Positions 1 to 8,033 are shown, numbered from the stretch's first letter. The stretch is DNA of 40,232 nt from JAVVHH01 sp050954595 (GCA_050954595.1 JBPBQE010000220.1:1-40232); one strand, 5' to 3'. The notes: generated from the sequence alone by a model not told the origin. Made by a program: numbers and translations.

Positions 1-730
1 TGAAGGCCAGGTTGGTTGCGGTCGACGTCGTGGGATCGAAGATGGCGGTGCCGCCGTCATTGAGCGTCAGCGTCGGAGTGCCGCCGGTCACCGTGACGGG
101 GGCCGACGTTGCCACGGTCAGCACGGCCGTGCCGCCCGGCCCGAGATCCGCTGTCGCCGGTGCCGCCGTGATGCCGCTGACCACGATGCCGAAATTGACC
201 AGCGTGCCCCCGGTGCCATCGCTGGAGAGCCGGAAGTTGCCAGCCACGTATTCGCCGGTCGTCAGTGGCAGCGACGCCAACGCGCTCCCGCTACCGTCGA
301 GCAACGTCAGCGTTCCACCGGAGCCGGAACCGGCGCCATCGGAATAGGCGACGCTGGCCGCCACCCCGCTCACGTCGATCGTGCTTCCCGGCGCGAATCC
401 GGCGATGCCGCTGATGACGCCAACCGTGATCCCGTTGCCCAGCACGAGCTTGCTGTCGCTCCCGGCGAACGTCACCGTCGAGCCCGCCGCGATGCCGACC
501 GTGCTCTTGAAGGTCAGGGTTCCACCGCTGCCGATGTTACCGGACACGACGGCGCCGGAACCCGTCGCGATATCCAGGGTGACATTGGCGTTGGTGAGAT
601 TGATCGTCGTGACCGCTCCACCGCCAGGCAGGGTCGAGATGGTTGCCGTACTCGGATTGCCGGGTGAGCCGGCATAGGTGAGCGTAGATCCGGAAGTGGC
701 TGCTGCGCTATTTTGCGTAACTGTTTGCAT
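1..730 (-). CDS. Large repeat-type surface/secreted protein, N-terminal 243 codons (partial)
   Basis: The minus strand is open from an ATG at 730 to the window edge, so the C-terminus is missing. The product is rich in Gly, Thr, Ser, Ala and Val with almost no charge or Cys, typical of beta-solenoid or tandem beta-sandwich exoproteins. It begins MQTVTQNSAAA with no signal peptide, which suggests type I secretion (inference). A module with the pattern GGTLTLLDGSG...LSSDGTGGTLV (about residues 135-175) is followed by an Ig-like stretch containing GTPTLTLNDGGTAIFD-like sequence (about 220-236); modules of this style are tandemly repeated in giant alphaproteobacterial adhesins. A ribosome binding site AGGAACGG lies at 748-741, ten bases before the ATG. 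The leader is structured (see 738-774). The exact role is unknown. Confidence 0.75.
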   Translation of the reverse strand, partial: MQTVTQNSAAATSGSTLTYAGSPGNPSTATISTLPGGGAVTTINLTNANVTLDIATGSGAVVSGNIGSGGTLTFKSTVGIAAGSTVTFAGSDSKLVLGNGITVGVISGIAGFAPGSTIDVSGVAASVAYSDGAGSGSGGTLTLLDGSGSALASLPLTTGEYVAGNFRLSSDGTGGTLVNFGIVVSGITAAPATADLGPGGTAVLTVATSAPVTVTGGTPTLTLNDGGTAIFDPTTSTATNLAF

Positions 731-737
731 CTGGTTG

Positions 738-774
738 GAGCCGTTCCTGACGAGGGATAACGGCTCTTGTTATC
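738..774 (-). promoter_or_regulatory. Mutually exclusive leader hairpins covering the ribosome binding site
   Basis: On the minus strand, GATAAC (774-769) can pair with GTTATC (761-756). Alternatively, GAGCCGTT (766-759) can pair with AACGGCTC (745-738), an 8-bp perfect stem with a 13-base loop. Both stems use 759-761, so only one can form at a time. The second stem contains part of the Shine-Dalgarno AGGAACGG (748-741) of the surface-protein gene. A -10-like TATAGT lies at 813-808. The pairings are read directly from the sequence; a regulatory role is inference. Confidence 0.5.
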
Positions 775-841
775 GTGTGTGTTAACAAGCAACAACCAGC
801 CATCGCTACTATATTGGTAGAAGTTCTTAAAGCCTCATTTC

Positions 842-924
842 AGTGGCATAGATACCTCACTCCAACAGCGTACCCGTCGGGAGTCGAACCGCTACCGTTC
901 TGTTTGCCACTTCACCCAGTGAGG
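842..924. other. Potential pseudoknotted structured element between two minus-strand genes
   Basis: AGTGGCA (842-848) is complementary to TGCCACT (905-911), CCTCACT (855-861) to AGTGAGG (918-924), and AACAG (864-868) to CTGTT (900-904). The first and second helices cross, which gives an H-type pseudoknot if both form. The gap 731-930 is visibly less GC-rich than its surroundings and holds no convincing ORF. The element could end transcription of the hydrolase at 931-2040 or belong to the leader of the surface-protein gene. It is not a tRNA, although it contains a T-loop-like GGTTCGACTCCC on the minus strand. Confidence 0.35.
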
Positions 925-930
925 GCCATT

Positions 931-2040
931 TTACTGCAACGTTTGGTAGTTTTTCGTCACATCGCGCAGTAGGGCCGCTACCGTTGCGTTAATGAAATCG
1001 AGATCCGCGGCTTTGAAGCCCGGCGAAGCGGCGACGTGGCCCTGCACGCTCGGGATCGTCACATGTCGCCCATCCGGAATTGCGGCCGCGGCTGCGACTC
1101 CGTCCTCCACCGGGTTGTAGAGGTCGAGCTCACCGGACATCAGCAGCGCCTTCGCCTTGACGCTGCGCAATGCCCGGACAGGATCGCCACCGTAGATCGA
1201 TTTGCCATCCACGGGAGTGTCGCCCACGTTGTGGCGATCATAGGCCCAGGTTTGTGCGATCCAGTCATTGGCGTCGAAACCGGACTTCACCACCGCATCC
1301 TCCTGGCCGCCGATCCAGGTGATCACGTCCATGGGCTGGTCGAATTGCCGCCGCATCGCCTCGGGCGTCCGGGTGGTCAGCACCTGCAGAACGTCGGCCC
1401 GCATCCGCCAGCCTGCCTCGGGCTGGGCGGTGTAGCGCCCACCCTGGAACGCCGGGTCCAGCATCAGGGCGCGGCGGGTAGCGTGGTTCACCGCGATGGA
1501 CCAGGGCGTGGTGCGGGCCATGGGTGTCAGGGCGATCAGCGCATCCATCATGCCGGGATGGCTCACACCCCATTGCAGCGTCTGCATGCCGCCCATGGAT
1601 GCACCGGCGACGGCGACCAGGTGATTGATGCCCAAATGCTGAAGCAGTTGGTTCTGGCTTTCCACCATGTCCCGGATGGTAAAGTGCGGGAAGTCGGGAC
1701 CGTGCTGGGTCGTGCTGGTGGACGGGGAGGTGGTGAGGCCGTTGCCGATGGCATCGGTCTTGATGACGAACAGGTGGTCGGTGTCGATGCCCTTGCCCGG
1801 GCCGATCAGGAAGTCGATCCGATGGTGGTTGCCACCGATGGCCGTCACCATCAGCACGGCGTTCGACTTGGTGGCGTTCAACGTGCCTTCGGTCATGTAG
1901 GCGATGTTGAAATCGTGGATGACCTCGCCCGACTCCAGCTTGAAGTCTCCGATCGCGAAGCGTTGCAGGCCGGGCTCGTCGGCCGCGGAGGCGGGACGGT
2001 GCAGCAGGAGCACGCAGAGCAGCGCAAGAGCGGCGCGCAT
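931..2040 (-). CDS. Exported alpha/beta hydrolase, homoserine acetyltransferase (MetX)-like
   Basis: 369 aa. I chose the ATG at 2040 because a GGGGAAG ribosome binding site precedes it and residues 1-20 then form a signal peptide ending ASA-A; a longer reading to 2085 adds 15 unlikely residues. The fold is MetX-like: nucleophile elbow GASMGG with Ser148, acid in the SGELDLYNP region, and His in the VQGHVA motif near the C-terminus. Cytosolic MetX makes O-acetylhomoserine, but a periplasmic location argues against methionine biosynthesis and for an esterase or amidase on an imported compound (inference). It starts one base after the stop of the upstream esterase, so the two form an operon of exported hydrolases. 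Confidence 0.85.
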   Translation of the reverse strand: MRAALALLCVLLLHRPASAADEPGLQRFAIGDFKLESGEVIHDFNIAYMTEGTLNATKSNAVLMVTAIGGNHHRIDFLIGPGKGIDTDHLFVIKTDAIGNGLTTSPSTSTTQHGPDFPHFTIRDMVESQNQLLQHLGINHLVAVAGASMGGMQTLQWGVSHPGMMDALIALTPMARTTPWSIAVNHATRRALMLDPAFQGGRYTAQPEAGWRMRADVLQVLTTRTPEAMRRQFDQPMDVITWIGGQEDAVVKSGFDANDWIAQTWAYDRHNVGDTPVDGKSIYGGDPVRALRSVKAKALLMSGELDLYNPVEDGVAAAAAIPDGRHVTIPSVQGHVAASPGFKAADLDFINATVAALLRDVTKNYQTLQ

Positions 2041-2041
2041 C

Positions 2042-3100
2042 CTACTTCCCCAAGTGTCGATCGAAGAACTGGCCGATCTCGCCAAAGGCCTCCTTCACCT
2101 CCGGGATGCGGTCGTCGCGGTAGAACTGAGCGTGGGACTGCGCTTCGTAAACCTGCAACGACGCTTCCACCCCGGCCTGTCGCAAGGCGCGATGCATGCG
2201 CACGGTGTTGCTCAACAGCAGATCGCGCGTGCCGCTGGTCAGGATGGTCGGCGGGAAGCCGTGTACGTCGCCGTAGATCGGGGACAGCATCGGGTCGGCC
2301 AGGTCATGACCTTGGGCATAGAAGCGCGTGGCGGCGTCGCAGAAGCCCTTGGGCGACACCAGCACGTTGTCGACCAGGGCGTTGGTCTGGAAGGTATCGC
2401 CCTGCTCCGTCGCGTCCGACATAGGGGTGCCGGGGGCGATGGCGCCGGGCATGGGCAGGCCGTCGCGCTTGGCGCGCAGCATCATCTCCAGCGTCAGCGC
2501 CCCGCCGGCGGAGCTGCCGAACACGGCCAGGTTGCCGGGCGGCACCATCTTGATCGCAGCCTTGTAGACGGTCATCGCGTCGTCCAGCGCGGCGGGGAAG
2601 TAGGCTTCGGGCGGCATCCGGTAGTCGACGGCGATCACCTTCATGCGGTTGAACCCGGCCATGAAGATCGCTTCCGGCAGCACCGCCTCGCGCGGGTTCA
2701 GCACGTAGCAGCCGCCATGGACGTGGACCGCCAGGCGATTGCTGTTCTGCGCCGGAATGTCGCTGGGCGTGATCGTGTAGATCCTCACGCCATCGAGGAC
2801 GGAGGGCTCGATGCTGACCCCCATCCGTTTCGCCATGTCCGGGATCTGCGGCGCGACCGACTTTGCGATGCCGTCGGACAACTCGCGCCAGCCGTCCGGC
2901 GTGGTCGGCGGCTTGTCCCAGTTGGTGCGGAGCGGCTGCCCCACGATCGCCTGCATCTGCGGGCTGATCGTACCGGGAACGGGAATGCTTTTCGCCGGAA
3001 CGTCGCGCGGCGCCGGAGTCTCGGTTGCAGTCTGGGCTGCGGCGGGCAAGGCGAAGGCCAAGATGGCCAAAGCCAACTGGCAACGGGCAGAAATGATCAC
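2042..3100 (-). CDS. Exported HSL-family carboxylesterase (alpha/beta hydrolase)
   Basis: 352 aa from the GTG at 3100. This start has GGAGAA six bases upstream and places a signal peptide (residues 1-22, ending AAA-Q) at the N-terminus; the ATG at 3178 would put 26 charged residues before it. The hormone-sensitive-lipase family signature is present: oxyanion motif HGGC at 128-131 (Cys where HGGG is usual), nucleophile GSSAGG with Ser197, Asp293 in GTRDLLL and His323 in QSHAQF. It probably hydrolyses short-chain esters in the periplasm; the substrate is unknown. It is co-transcribed with the MetX-like hydrolase that begins one base after its TAG. Confidence 0.85.
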   Translation of the reverse strand: MIISARCQLALAILAFALPAAAQTATETPAPRDVPAKSIPVPGTISPQMQAIVGQPLRTNWDKPPTTPDGWRELSDGIAKSVAPQIPDMAKRMGVSIEPSVLDGVRIYTITPSDIPAQNSNRLAVHVHGGCYVLNPREAVLPEAIFMAGFNRMKVIAVDYRMPPEAYFPAALDDAMTVYKAAIKMVPPGNLAVFGSSAGGALTLEMMLRAKRDGLPMPGAIAPGTPMSDATEQGDTFQTNALVDNVLVSPKGFCDAATRFYAQGHDLADPMLSPIYGDVHGFPPTILTSGTRDLLLSNTVRMHRALRQAGVEASLQVYEAQSHAQFYRDDRIPEVKEAFGEIGQFFDRHLGK

Positions 3101-3237
3101 GGGGCGTTCTCCGCCGGGTCTTGTGGGCGACCCGGTGGCTCGAATTCTGATCGGAACGAACGCACCCGACAAGTCCATCGCCCCTGCGGTGTCTGCTCAG
3201 GGTAGCCATTCGCGGTTTGCTCGCCTACTTCCCATCC

Positions 3238-3543
3238 ATGTCACGTTCTCCCGCGGCCGACTTGGCCCCCCTGATCAAGCTCCTGCAAGCTGGCGTTCCG
3301 CCCAACCGCGCCACGACCGAACTGTCTCGCGTGCTGGACAAATGGAAGGTCGAACTCGCCGATGATGGCGAACACCTGCAGGAAAGACTATCCGGCTTGG
3401 CCGAGCAGATGATGACGGGCATCGAGGAGATGCACGAGGGCATCTCCGAAGCCAGCGACAAGGGAAAGCCGACCCTGCGGCGCATACTGGCAACGCATGA
3501 GGCGGTGCTGGAGGGAGTGCGCGCCGCGCAGAAGTCGGACTAG
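3238..3543 (+). CDS. Small uncharacterised helical protein
   Basis: 101 aa from the ATG at 3238 (a TTG at 3217 would add seven residues). I do not recognise the family. The sequence is charged and predicted helical, with alternating Leu and charged residues from about 25 to 95, compatible with a helical bundle or short coiled coil. There is no signal peptide, membrane segment, Cys or evident catalytic motif. It lies alone, divergent from the esterase operon and upstream of the HD-domain gene, which has its own promoter. GC-rich third codon positions support real coding. Confidence 0.6.
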   Translation: MSRSPAADLAPLIKLLQAGVPPNRATTELSRVLDKWKVELADDGEHLQERLSGLAEQMMTGIEEMHEGISEASDKGKPTLRRILATHEAVLEGVRAAQKSD

Positions 3544-3561
3544 GCCGCCCCGTCGAGCGTG

Positions 3562-3591
3562 CTGCCATGGCTCCCGGCGAGGTGCTATAAT
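3562..3591 (+). promoter_or_regulatory. Sigma-70 promoter with extended -10 for the HD-domain gene
   Basis: A consensus -10 TATAAT lies at 3586-3591, preceded by TG one base upstream (TGCTATAAT, an extended -10). CTGCCA at 3562-3567 is a 4/6 match to the -35 with an 18-bp spacer. Transcription would start near 3598, giving a leader of about 26 bases with AGGAGGGG just before the ATG at 3624. Confidence 0.65.
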
Positions 3592-3623
3592 GGCGGTAAC
3601 GCGATCAAGAAGAGGAGGGGCCG

Positions 3624-4352
3624 ATGTGTGAACCCGAATGGCCGCAACCCGGCCGTGAGCGCATGATCGTTCCGCCGCCGGTAGGCCTGAACGGCAGCGG
3701 GCGGGCCGACCCCGAACCAGCGATGCTCGCGGCTCTCGACGGTGCCCATGTCATGATGATGGGCGACAATCCCGCCCTGCCGCTGATGCCGAAGAAGCCG
3801 TCACTGATGGATTTCTTCCGCCTTCGCTTCTCCGACATCACCGCGCGCCACCTGCTCACCAGCGCCGCCAAGGCGCTCGCGCACGGCGAGAAGGACAGCG
3901 TCGTGATGGCCTGCCTGCTGCACGACATCTCCAATGGCTGCCTGATTCGCACCGACCATGGCTACTGGGGCGCCCAGATGATCGCTCCCTATGTCAGCGA
4001 GGAAGTCACCTGGGCGGTGCAGAACCACCAGGCGCTGCGATACTTCGCCGACGAGGAGGTCGGCTACAAATACCCGGAAAGCTACGTCAGGTTCTTCGGC
4101 CCCGATTACGTTCCGCCGGACTACATTCGGCAGGACGCCGAGAACGCCAAGAAGCACCGCTGGTACATGACGTCCCGCCTGGTGACGATGTACGACATTT
4201 ACTTCTTCGACAGCACGCCCGCACCCGATCCGGAGATCTTCACCGACCTGATCGGCCGCAACTTCCGTCAGCCGGAGGAAGGCTTGGGCTTCGACGGATC
4301 GCCGGTCGCCCATATGTGGCGCACGGCGATCTGGCCCAACAACTTCCTGTAG
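3624..4352 (+). CDS. HD-domain protein (putative metal-dependent phosphohydrolase)
   Basis: 242 aa, with a very strong ribosome binding site (AGGAGGGG) directly before the ATG. The central part resembles an HD domain: His76 in ITARHLL, the HD pair His100-Asp101 in LLHDISNG, and further possible ligands His112 and His135. Such domains bind one or two metal ions and hydrolyse phosphoesters, often nucleotides; the substrate here cannot be read. The C-terminal part is rich in aromatic residues (about 150-200) and looks soluble. It stands alone under a strong promoter and is convergent with the LysR gene five bases downstream. Confidence 0.7.
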   Translation: MCEPEWPQPGRERMIVPPPVGLNGSGRADPEPAMLAALDGAHVMMMGDNPALPLMPKKPSLMDFFRLRFSDITARHLLTSAAKALAHGEKDSVVMACLLHDISNGCLIRTDHGYWGAQMIAPYVSEEVTWAVQNHQALRYFADEEVGYKYPESYVRFFGPDYVPPDYIRQDAENAKKHRWYMTSRLVTMYDIYFFDSTPAPDPEIFTDLIGRNFRQPEEGLGFDGSPVAHMWRTAIWPNNFL

Positions 4353-4357
4353 CGCCG

Positions 4358-5257
4358 CTAGTCATTGTGCCGGGGGAGGCGGGTCTGCGCTTCCTCCACG
4401 ATGAAGCGCATGAACGCCTCGCCGATGCGGGATAGCGGCTGCGCTTCGGACCAAAGCGCGGTGGCAACGGCCTGTGTGGCGGGAGCAAACCGCCGCACTT
4501 CCAGCTTGCCGACGGCCTGGTGGGGCGAGAACGGGTCCACCACGGCGGCACCCACGCCGGCAGCGGCGAGAACGCAGGCGGTGTTGCAGTAACGAACCTC
4601 CACGGCCGGCGCATACGCTACCTGCGCCTGCTCGAAACGAGCCCGTACCGCGTCACCCAGGCGTGTCCCGCGCTCGAGCCCGATCATCGGTGTCCCGATC
4701 AGGTCCTGCGGGGTGATCGTCACCAGCCCGGCCAGCCGATGACCCGGCGGAAGCGCACACACCATCTCGCCATGATGGATCACCTGATGGCCGATCCCGG
4801 GCTGGCGTGCGAAGCCGAGCGCGAATCCAAGGTCAGCGACCCGCGTCAGCACGGCTTCGGTCACGCCCTCGTAGCGTCTGACGTCCAGGAACACCCGAGT
4901 GTCCGGCCGGGCCACGAGGAAGCGCCGAAGTGCGGTGGGGATCAGGCTGTAGGCCAGAGGCGGTGTGGCAACGATGGAGAGCCGGCCGCTGGTCCCGCGC
5001 TGAAGCTCCTGCACCCGGCCTTGCAGGCGGGCGTGGAGCGCGAAGATCGCTTCTCCGTCGGCATGGAGGCTCAGCGCCTCGTCCGTCGGAAACAGCCGGT
5101 TGTTGACGCGGTGGAACAACGCGAACCCGAGTTGCTGCTCAACCGCGCGCAGGGCGTTGCTGACCGCAGGCTGCGTCAAGCCGAGATCCTGTGCGGCTGC
5201 CACCGTCGTGCGATGGCGGATCAGAGCACGCAGGAGTTCCAATTGCCGAAGCGTCAT
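4358..5257 (-). CDS. LysR-type transcriptional regulator of the divergent catabolic operon
   Basis: 299 aa, full family length. The winged helix-turn-helix occupies residues 1-60 (MTLRQLELLRAL, then LTQPAVSNALRAVEQQLG), followed by a periplasmic-binding-protein-like effector domain to the C-terminus. It is transcribed away from the nitrilase gene, with a 140-bp intergenic region, the classic arrangement for a LysR activator whose effector is the substrate or an intermediate of the operon it controls. A dyad with a T-N11-A core overlaps its start codon (5257-5273), so autorepression is likely (inference). No clear Shine-Dalgarno is seen before the ATG, but the N-terminal sequence fits the family exactly. 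Confidence 0.92.
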   Translation of the reverse strand: MTLRQLELLRALIRHRTTVAAAQDLGLTQPAVSNALRAVEQQLGFALFHRVNNRLFPTDEALSLHADGEAIFALHARLQGRVQELQRGTSGRLSIVATPPLAYSLIPTALRRFLVARPDTRVFLDVRRYEGVTEAVLTRVADLGFALGFARQPGIGHQVIHHGEMVCALPPGHRLAGLVTITPQDLIGTPMIGLERGTRLGDAVRARFEQAQVAYAPAVEVRYCNTACVLAAAGVGAAVVDPFSPHQAVGKLEVRRFAPATQAVATALWSEAQPLSRIGEAFMRFIVEEAQTRLPRHND

Positions 5258-5273
5258 ATTCAGGTTTCGAATA
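5257..5273. promoter_or_regulatory. Putative LysR operator (TATTC-N7-GAATA)
   Basis: A perfect 5-bp inverted repeat, TATTC and GAATA separated by seven bases, contains the LysR-family core T-N11-A. It touches the LysR start codon and lies about 125 bp upstream of the nitrilase gene. The rest of the region to 5397 shows no clear -35/-10 pair; TATAGG at 5290-5295 is a weak -10 candidate for the operon. Confidence 0.5.
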
Positions 5274-5397
5274 GTTAGGGCGGAATCATTATAGGGCCTC
5301 GATTTATTTCCGGCGATCCGGCGGCAGAATTGCTGCTAACGCTGGCACAATCGGGAGCCGACGCTCTCGCGACCAGATAAATGCATAGAGAGACGGC

Positions 5398-6339
5398 ATG
5401 CCCAGAATAATTCGCCTTGCGGCTTGTCAGATGGGGCCGAACCAACGCGCCGATAGCCGGGAGACGATCCTGGCCCGCATGCTGGCCTTGCTGGACCAAG
5501 CCGCAGCCCAGGGGGCGACGTTGTGCGTGTTCCCCGAGCTTGCCTTCACCACCTTCTTCCCGCGCTGGCTCTTCGAGGGAGCCGAACTCGACCAATACTA
5601 TGAACGCGCCATGCCCAACCCGCAGGTGCAGCCCCTGTTCGACCGCGCGCGGGCGCTCGGCGTCGGTTTTTCCGTCGGCTATGCCGAGATCACCGCCGAG
5701 GGAAAGCGCTTCAACTGCGCGGTCTTGGTCCAGCCGGACGGCACCGTGTTGGGGCGCTATCGCAAGGTGCATCTGCCCGGCTCCGTCGAACCCCGGGAAG
5801 GCGCACGGTTCCAGCAACTCGAGAAGCGCTACTTCGAGTATGGCGACACCGGCTTTCCGGCCTTCCGGGCCGGCCCCGACTGGGACGGTGCCATCGCCGG
5901 CATGATGATCTGCAACGACCGGCGCTGGCCGGAAGCCTGGCGCGTGCTCGGCCTGCAAGGCGTCGAACTCGTCTGCGTCGGCTACAACTCCGCCGCCTAC
6001 GATCCGAATGGCGGCTCGACCGAAGGCGCGGAGTTGCGCACCTTCCATTCCAAGCTGGTGGTGCAGGCCAATGCCTACATGAACGCCACCTGGGCCGTGG
6101 CGGTCGCCAAGGCAGGCGACGAGGACGGCTCCGGCCTGATCGGCGGCTCCTGCATCGTCGATCCCAACGGCTTGATCATCGCCGAAGCCAGCACCCTCGG
6201 TGACGAGGTGGTCGTGGCCGATTGCGACCTCGACCTATGCCAGCAGGGCAAGTCCAAGATGTTCGACCTCGGCGCACATCGTCAGCCCGGCCAATACGGC
6301 CCGATCACCGAACGCGCCGGCGTGATCGAGCCCGCCTGA
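5398..6339 (+). CDS. Nitrilase-superfamily amidohydrolase, N-carbamoyl-D-amino-acid hydrolase-like
   Basis: 313 aa, close to the usual 304-312 of D-carbamoylases. The catalytic triad is visible: Glu47 in FPELAFTTFFPRW, Lys123 in YRKVHLPG and Cys172 in MICNDRRWPEAWR. These surrounding sequences match the D-carbamoylase subgroup, including the CNDRRWPE elbow, rather than beta-ureidopropionase or nitrilase. Enzymes of this group convert an N-carbamoyl-D-amino acid to the amino acid, ammonia and CO2 in the cytoplasm. It is the first gene of the operon, after a leader with an AGAGAGAC ribosome binding site. The other products (cyclic amide hydrolase, racemase, transporter) fit a carbamoyl substrate. 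The natural substrate may still be another ureido compound. Confidence 0.88.
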   Translation: MPRIIRLAACQMGPNQRADSRETILARMLALLDQAAAQGATLCVFPELAFTTFFPRWLFEGAELDQYYERAMPNPQVQPLFDRARALGVGFSVGYAEITAEGKRFNCAVLVQPDGTVLGRYRKVHLPGSVEPREGARFQQLEKRYFEYGDTGFPAFRAGPDWDGAIAGMMICNDRRWPEAWRVLGLQGVELVCVGYNSAAYDPNGGSTEGAELRTFHSKLVVQANAYMNATWAVAVAKAGDEDGSGLIGGSCIVDPNGLIIAEASTLGDEVVVADCDLDLCQQGKSKMFDLGAHRQPGQYGPITERAGVIEPA

Positions 6340-6369
6340 GCGTAAAAGACGTCGCCGAAGGGTATTGCT

Positions 6370-7182
6370 GTGAAACTCCTTGTCTTCGCTGCCTTGCTGG
6401 CTGCGAGCGGTGCATCCGCCGCGGAACTCCCGGAACCGATCCAGGCTGCGGGGGTGCTGCGGCTGTCGATCAATTCGACCTACGCTCCGATGGAATATCA
6501 CGACCCAGCAACCAACGAGCTGAAGGGTCTGGATGTCGACCTCGCGGCAGCGCTCGCCAAGCGCCTCGGCGTGACCATCACCTGGACCGACGTGCCATTC
6601 GACCAGCTCATTCCCTCGCTGCAGACCGGGCGGACCGATCTCGTGATCAGCGGTCTGTCCGACCGCGCCTCCCGCCGCGACGTCATGGATTTCGTGGACT
6701 ATCTCAGCACCGGGCCGCAGTTCTTCGTGCTAGCGGACAGCCCGGCGCAGGCGCCCGTGGATCTCTGCGGCAAGCGGGTCGGCACCGTGCGGTCCACCTC
6801 GTTTCCCGCCGAGCTCGAGAAGTGGAGCAAGAGCAACTGCGAGGACGCCGGGAAGGCTGCCATCCAATACATGCCCGGCGAGAACAGCATCGACGTGCGG
6901 AACCAGCTCAAGCAGGGCCGGGTCGATGCGGCCGTGCAGGGAAGCGAAACGCTACCCTATGCGCAAAGCAATGAGCCGGGCCGGTATCGGCTGCTGGGCG
7001 AGCCGTTCGCGGTCGGCTACCAGGGCATCGCTTTCCGTAAGGACGCCGGCCCGCTCCGAGAGGCGGTGACGGGCGCCCTGACGGAGCTGATCGCCGACGG
7101 TGGCTACACCGCGATCCTGACCAAGTGGGGCTTGTCGGCGAACGCCGTGCCACGACCATTGCTGAACGCCTCGCCGCAATGA
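6370..7182 (+). CDS. Periplasmic substrate-binding protein of a polar amino acid-type ABC transporter (first of three)
   Basis: 270 aa from a GTG with GAAGGG seven bases upstream. Residues 1-18 form a signal peptide (ending ASA-A). The family 3 solute-binding fold is clear: LSINSTYAPMEYHD near the N-terminus, LKGLDVDLAAALAKRLG, then the DLVISGLSDRASRR hinge. A central pair of Cys residues (LCGKRVG and SNCED) probably forms a disulfide and is shared by all three paralogues in this operon. GRVDAAVQGSETLPYA matches the third protein closely. The stop overlaps the permease start (ATGA). It delivers substrate to the permease/ATPase encoded next. Confidence 0.9.
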   Translation: MKLLVFAALLAASGASAAELPEPIQAAGVLRLSINSTYAPMEYHDPATNELKGLDVDLAAALAKRLGVTITWTDVPFDQLIPSLQTGRTDLVISGLSDRASRRDVMDFVDYLSTGPQFFVLADSPAQAPVDLCGKRVGTVRSTSFPAELEKWSKSNCEDAGKAAIQYMPGENSIDVRNQLKQGRVDAAVQGSETLPYAQSNEPGRYRLLGEPFAVGYQGIAFRKDAGPLREAVTGALTELIADGGYTAILTKWGLSANAVPRPLLNASPQ

Positions 7183-8033
7183 GCCCGATACCGGGTGGCG
7201 GGCTCGCCTCCGGCTTTGCCGACCTGTCCGGTCTGCCGGTCGCGCGGCGGATGCACTGGGGGCGCTGGCTGGCGGTCGCGATCATCGTTTCGCTGTTCGC
7301 GCTACTCGCCCGCGCGTTCGCCCAAGGGCAGATCGAGTGGAGCTATGTCGGCCGCTTCATCACCGTGCCGGTCATCCTGGCCGGGATCATCAACACGATG
7401 ACCATGGCAGTGCTCGCCATGGCGCTCGGGATCGTGCTGGGCGTCGTCGTCGCGGTGATGCGGCTGTCGCCTAACCCGGTGCTGTCCAGCGTCGCCATCT
7501 TCTACACCTGGTTTTTCCGCGGCACGCCGTTGATCCTCCAGCTCCTGCTCTGGTTCAACCTGGCGCTGGTGTTCCCGGTGCTGGGCATTCCGGGCGTCTG
7601 GTCCGGGCGCGCGGTGGACATCATGACGCCGTTCCTCGCCGCCCTGCTCGGACTGGGGCTCAACCAGGGCGCTTACACGTCTGAGGTAATGCGGGCGGGC
7701 ATGCTGTCGGTCGATAGCGGGCAATACGAGGCGGCGTCGGCCATCGGCATGGGGCGGCTCAAGGCGTTGCGGCGCATCATCCTACCGCAGGCGATGCGGG
7801 TGGTGTTGCCGCCACTCGGCAACGAATTCATCGGCATGGTCAAGGCGACGTCGCTGGCGAGCGTCATCCAGTATCCGGAAGTGCTGCACGCGGCGGAGAA
7901 CATCTATTACGCCAACTCCCGCGTCATCGAACTGCTGATCGTCGCCGGGCTGTGGTACCTGCTGGTGGTCTCGATCCTGACCCCCCTGCAGATGCTACTG
8001 GAGCGCTTCTTCGCGCGCGGGACGGTGCGGTGA
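7179..8033 (+). CDS. ABC transporter permease, polar amino acid (HisM/GlnP) family
   Basis: 284 aa from the ATG at 7179, which overlaps the preceding stop by four bases. An amphipathic N-terminal stretch is followed by about five or six membrane segments (roughly residues 28-48, 62-90, 103-125, 140-160, 210-230, 248-268). The cytoplasmic coupling loop with EAASAIGMGRLKALRRIILPQA is the family EAA motif that contacts the ATPase. Only one permease gene is present, so the channel is probably a homodimer. The family imports amino acids, opines and related zwitterions; ureido acids would fit the operon (inference). Confidence 0.92.
   Translation: MSPIPGGGLASGFADLSGLPVARRMHWGRWLAVAIIVSLFALLARAFAQGQIEWSYVGRFITVPVILAGIINTMTMAVLAMALGIVLGVVVAVMRLSPNPVLSSVAIFYTWFFRGTPLILQLLLWFNLALVFPVLGIPGVWSGRAVDIMTPFLAALLGLGLNQGAYTSEVMRAGMLSVDSGQYEAASAIGMGRLKALRRIILPQAMRVVLPPLGNEFIGMVKATSLASVIQYPEVLHAAENIYYANSRVIELLIVAGLWYLLVVSILTPLQMLLERFFARGTVR

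Noticed and set aside
12..677. Two plus-strand readings at the left edge
   Set aside because: The minus frame is continuous over the whole interval with a ribosome binding site and repeat-protein composition; the plus frames are its shadows.
879..890. tRNA T-loop-like GGTTCGACTCCC on the minus strand
   Set aside because: The flanking bases do not form a T stem, no acceptor stem follows it directly and no anticodon arm is found, so it is not a tRNA.
5344..5360. Sigma-54-like TGGCAC upstream of the nitrilase gene
   Set aside because: The -12 GC does not fall at the required spacing, so the match is not convincing.
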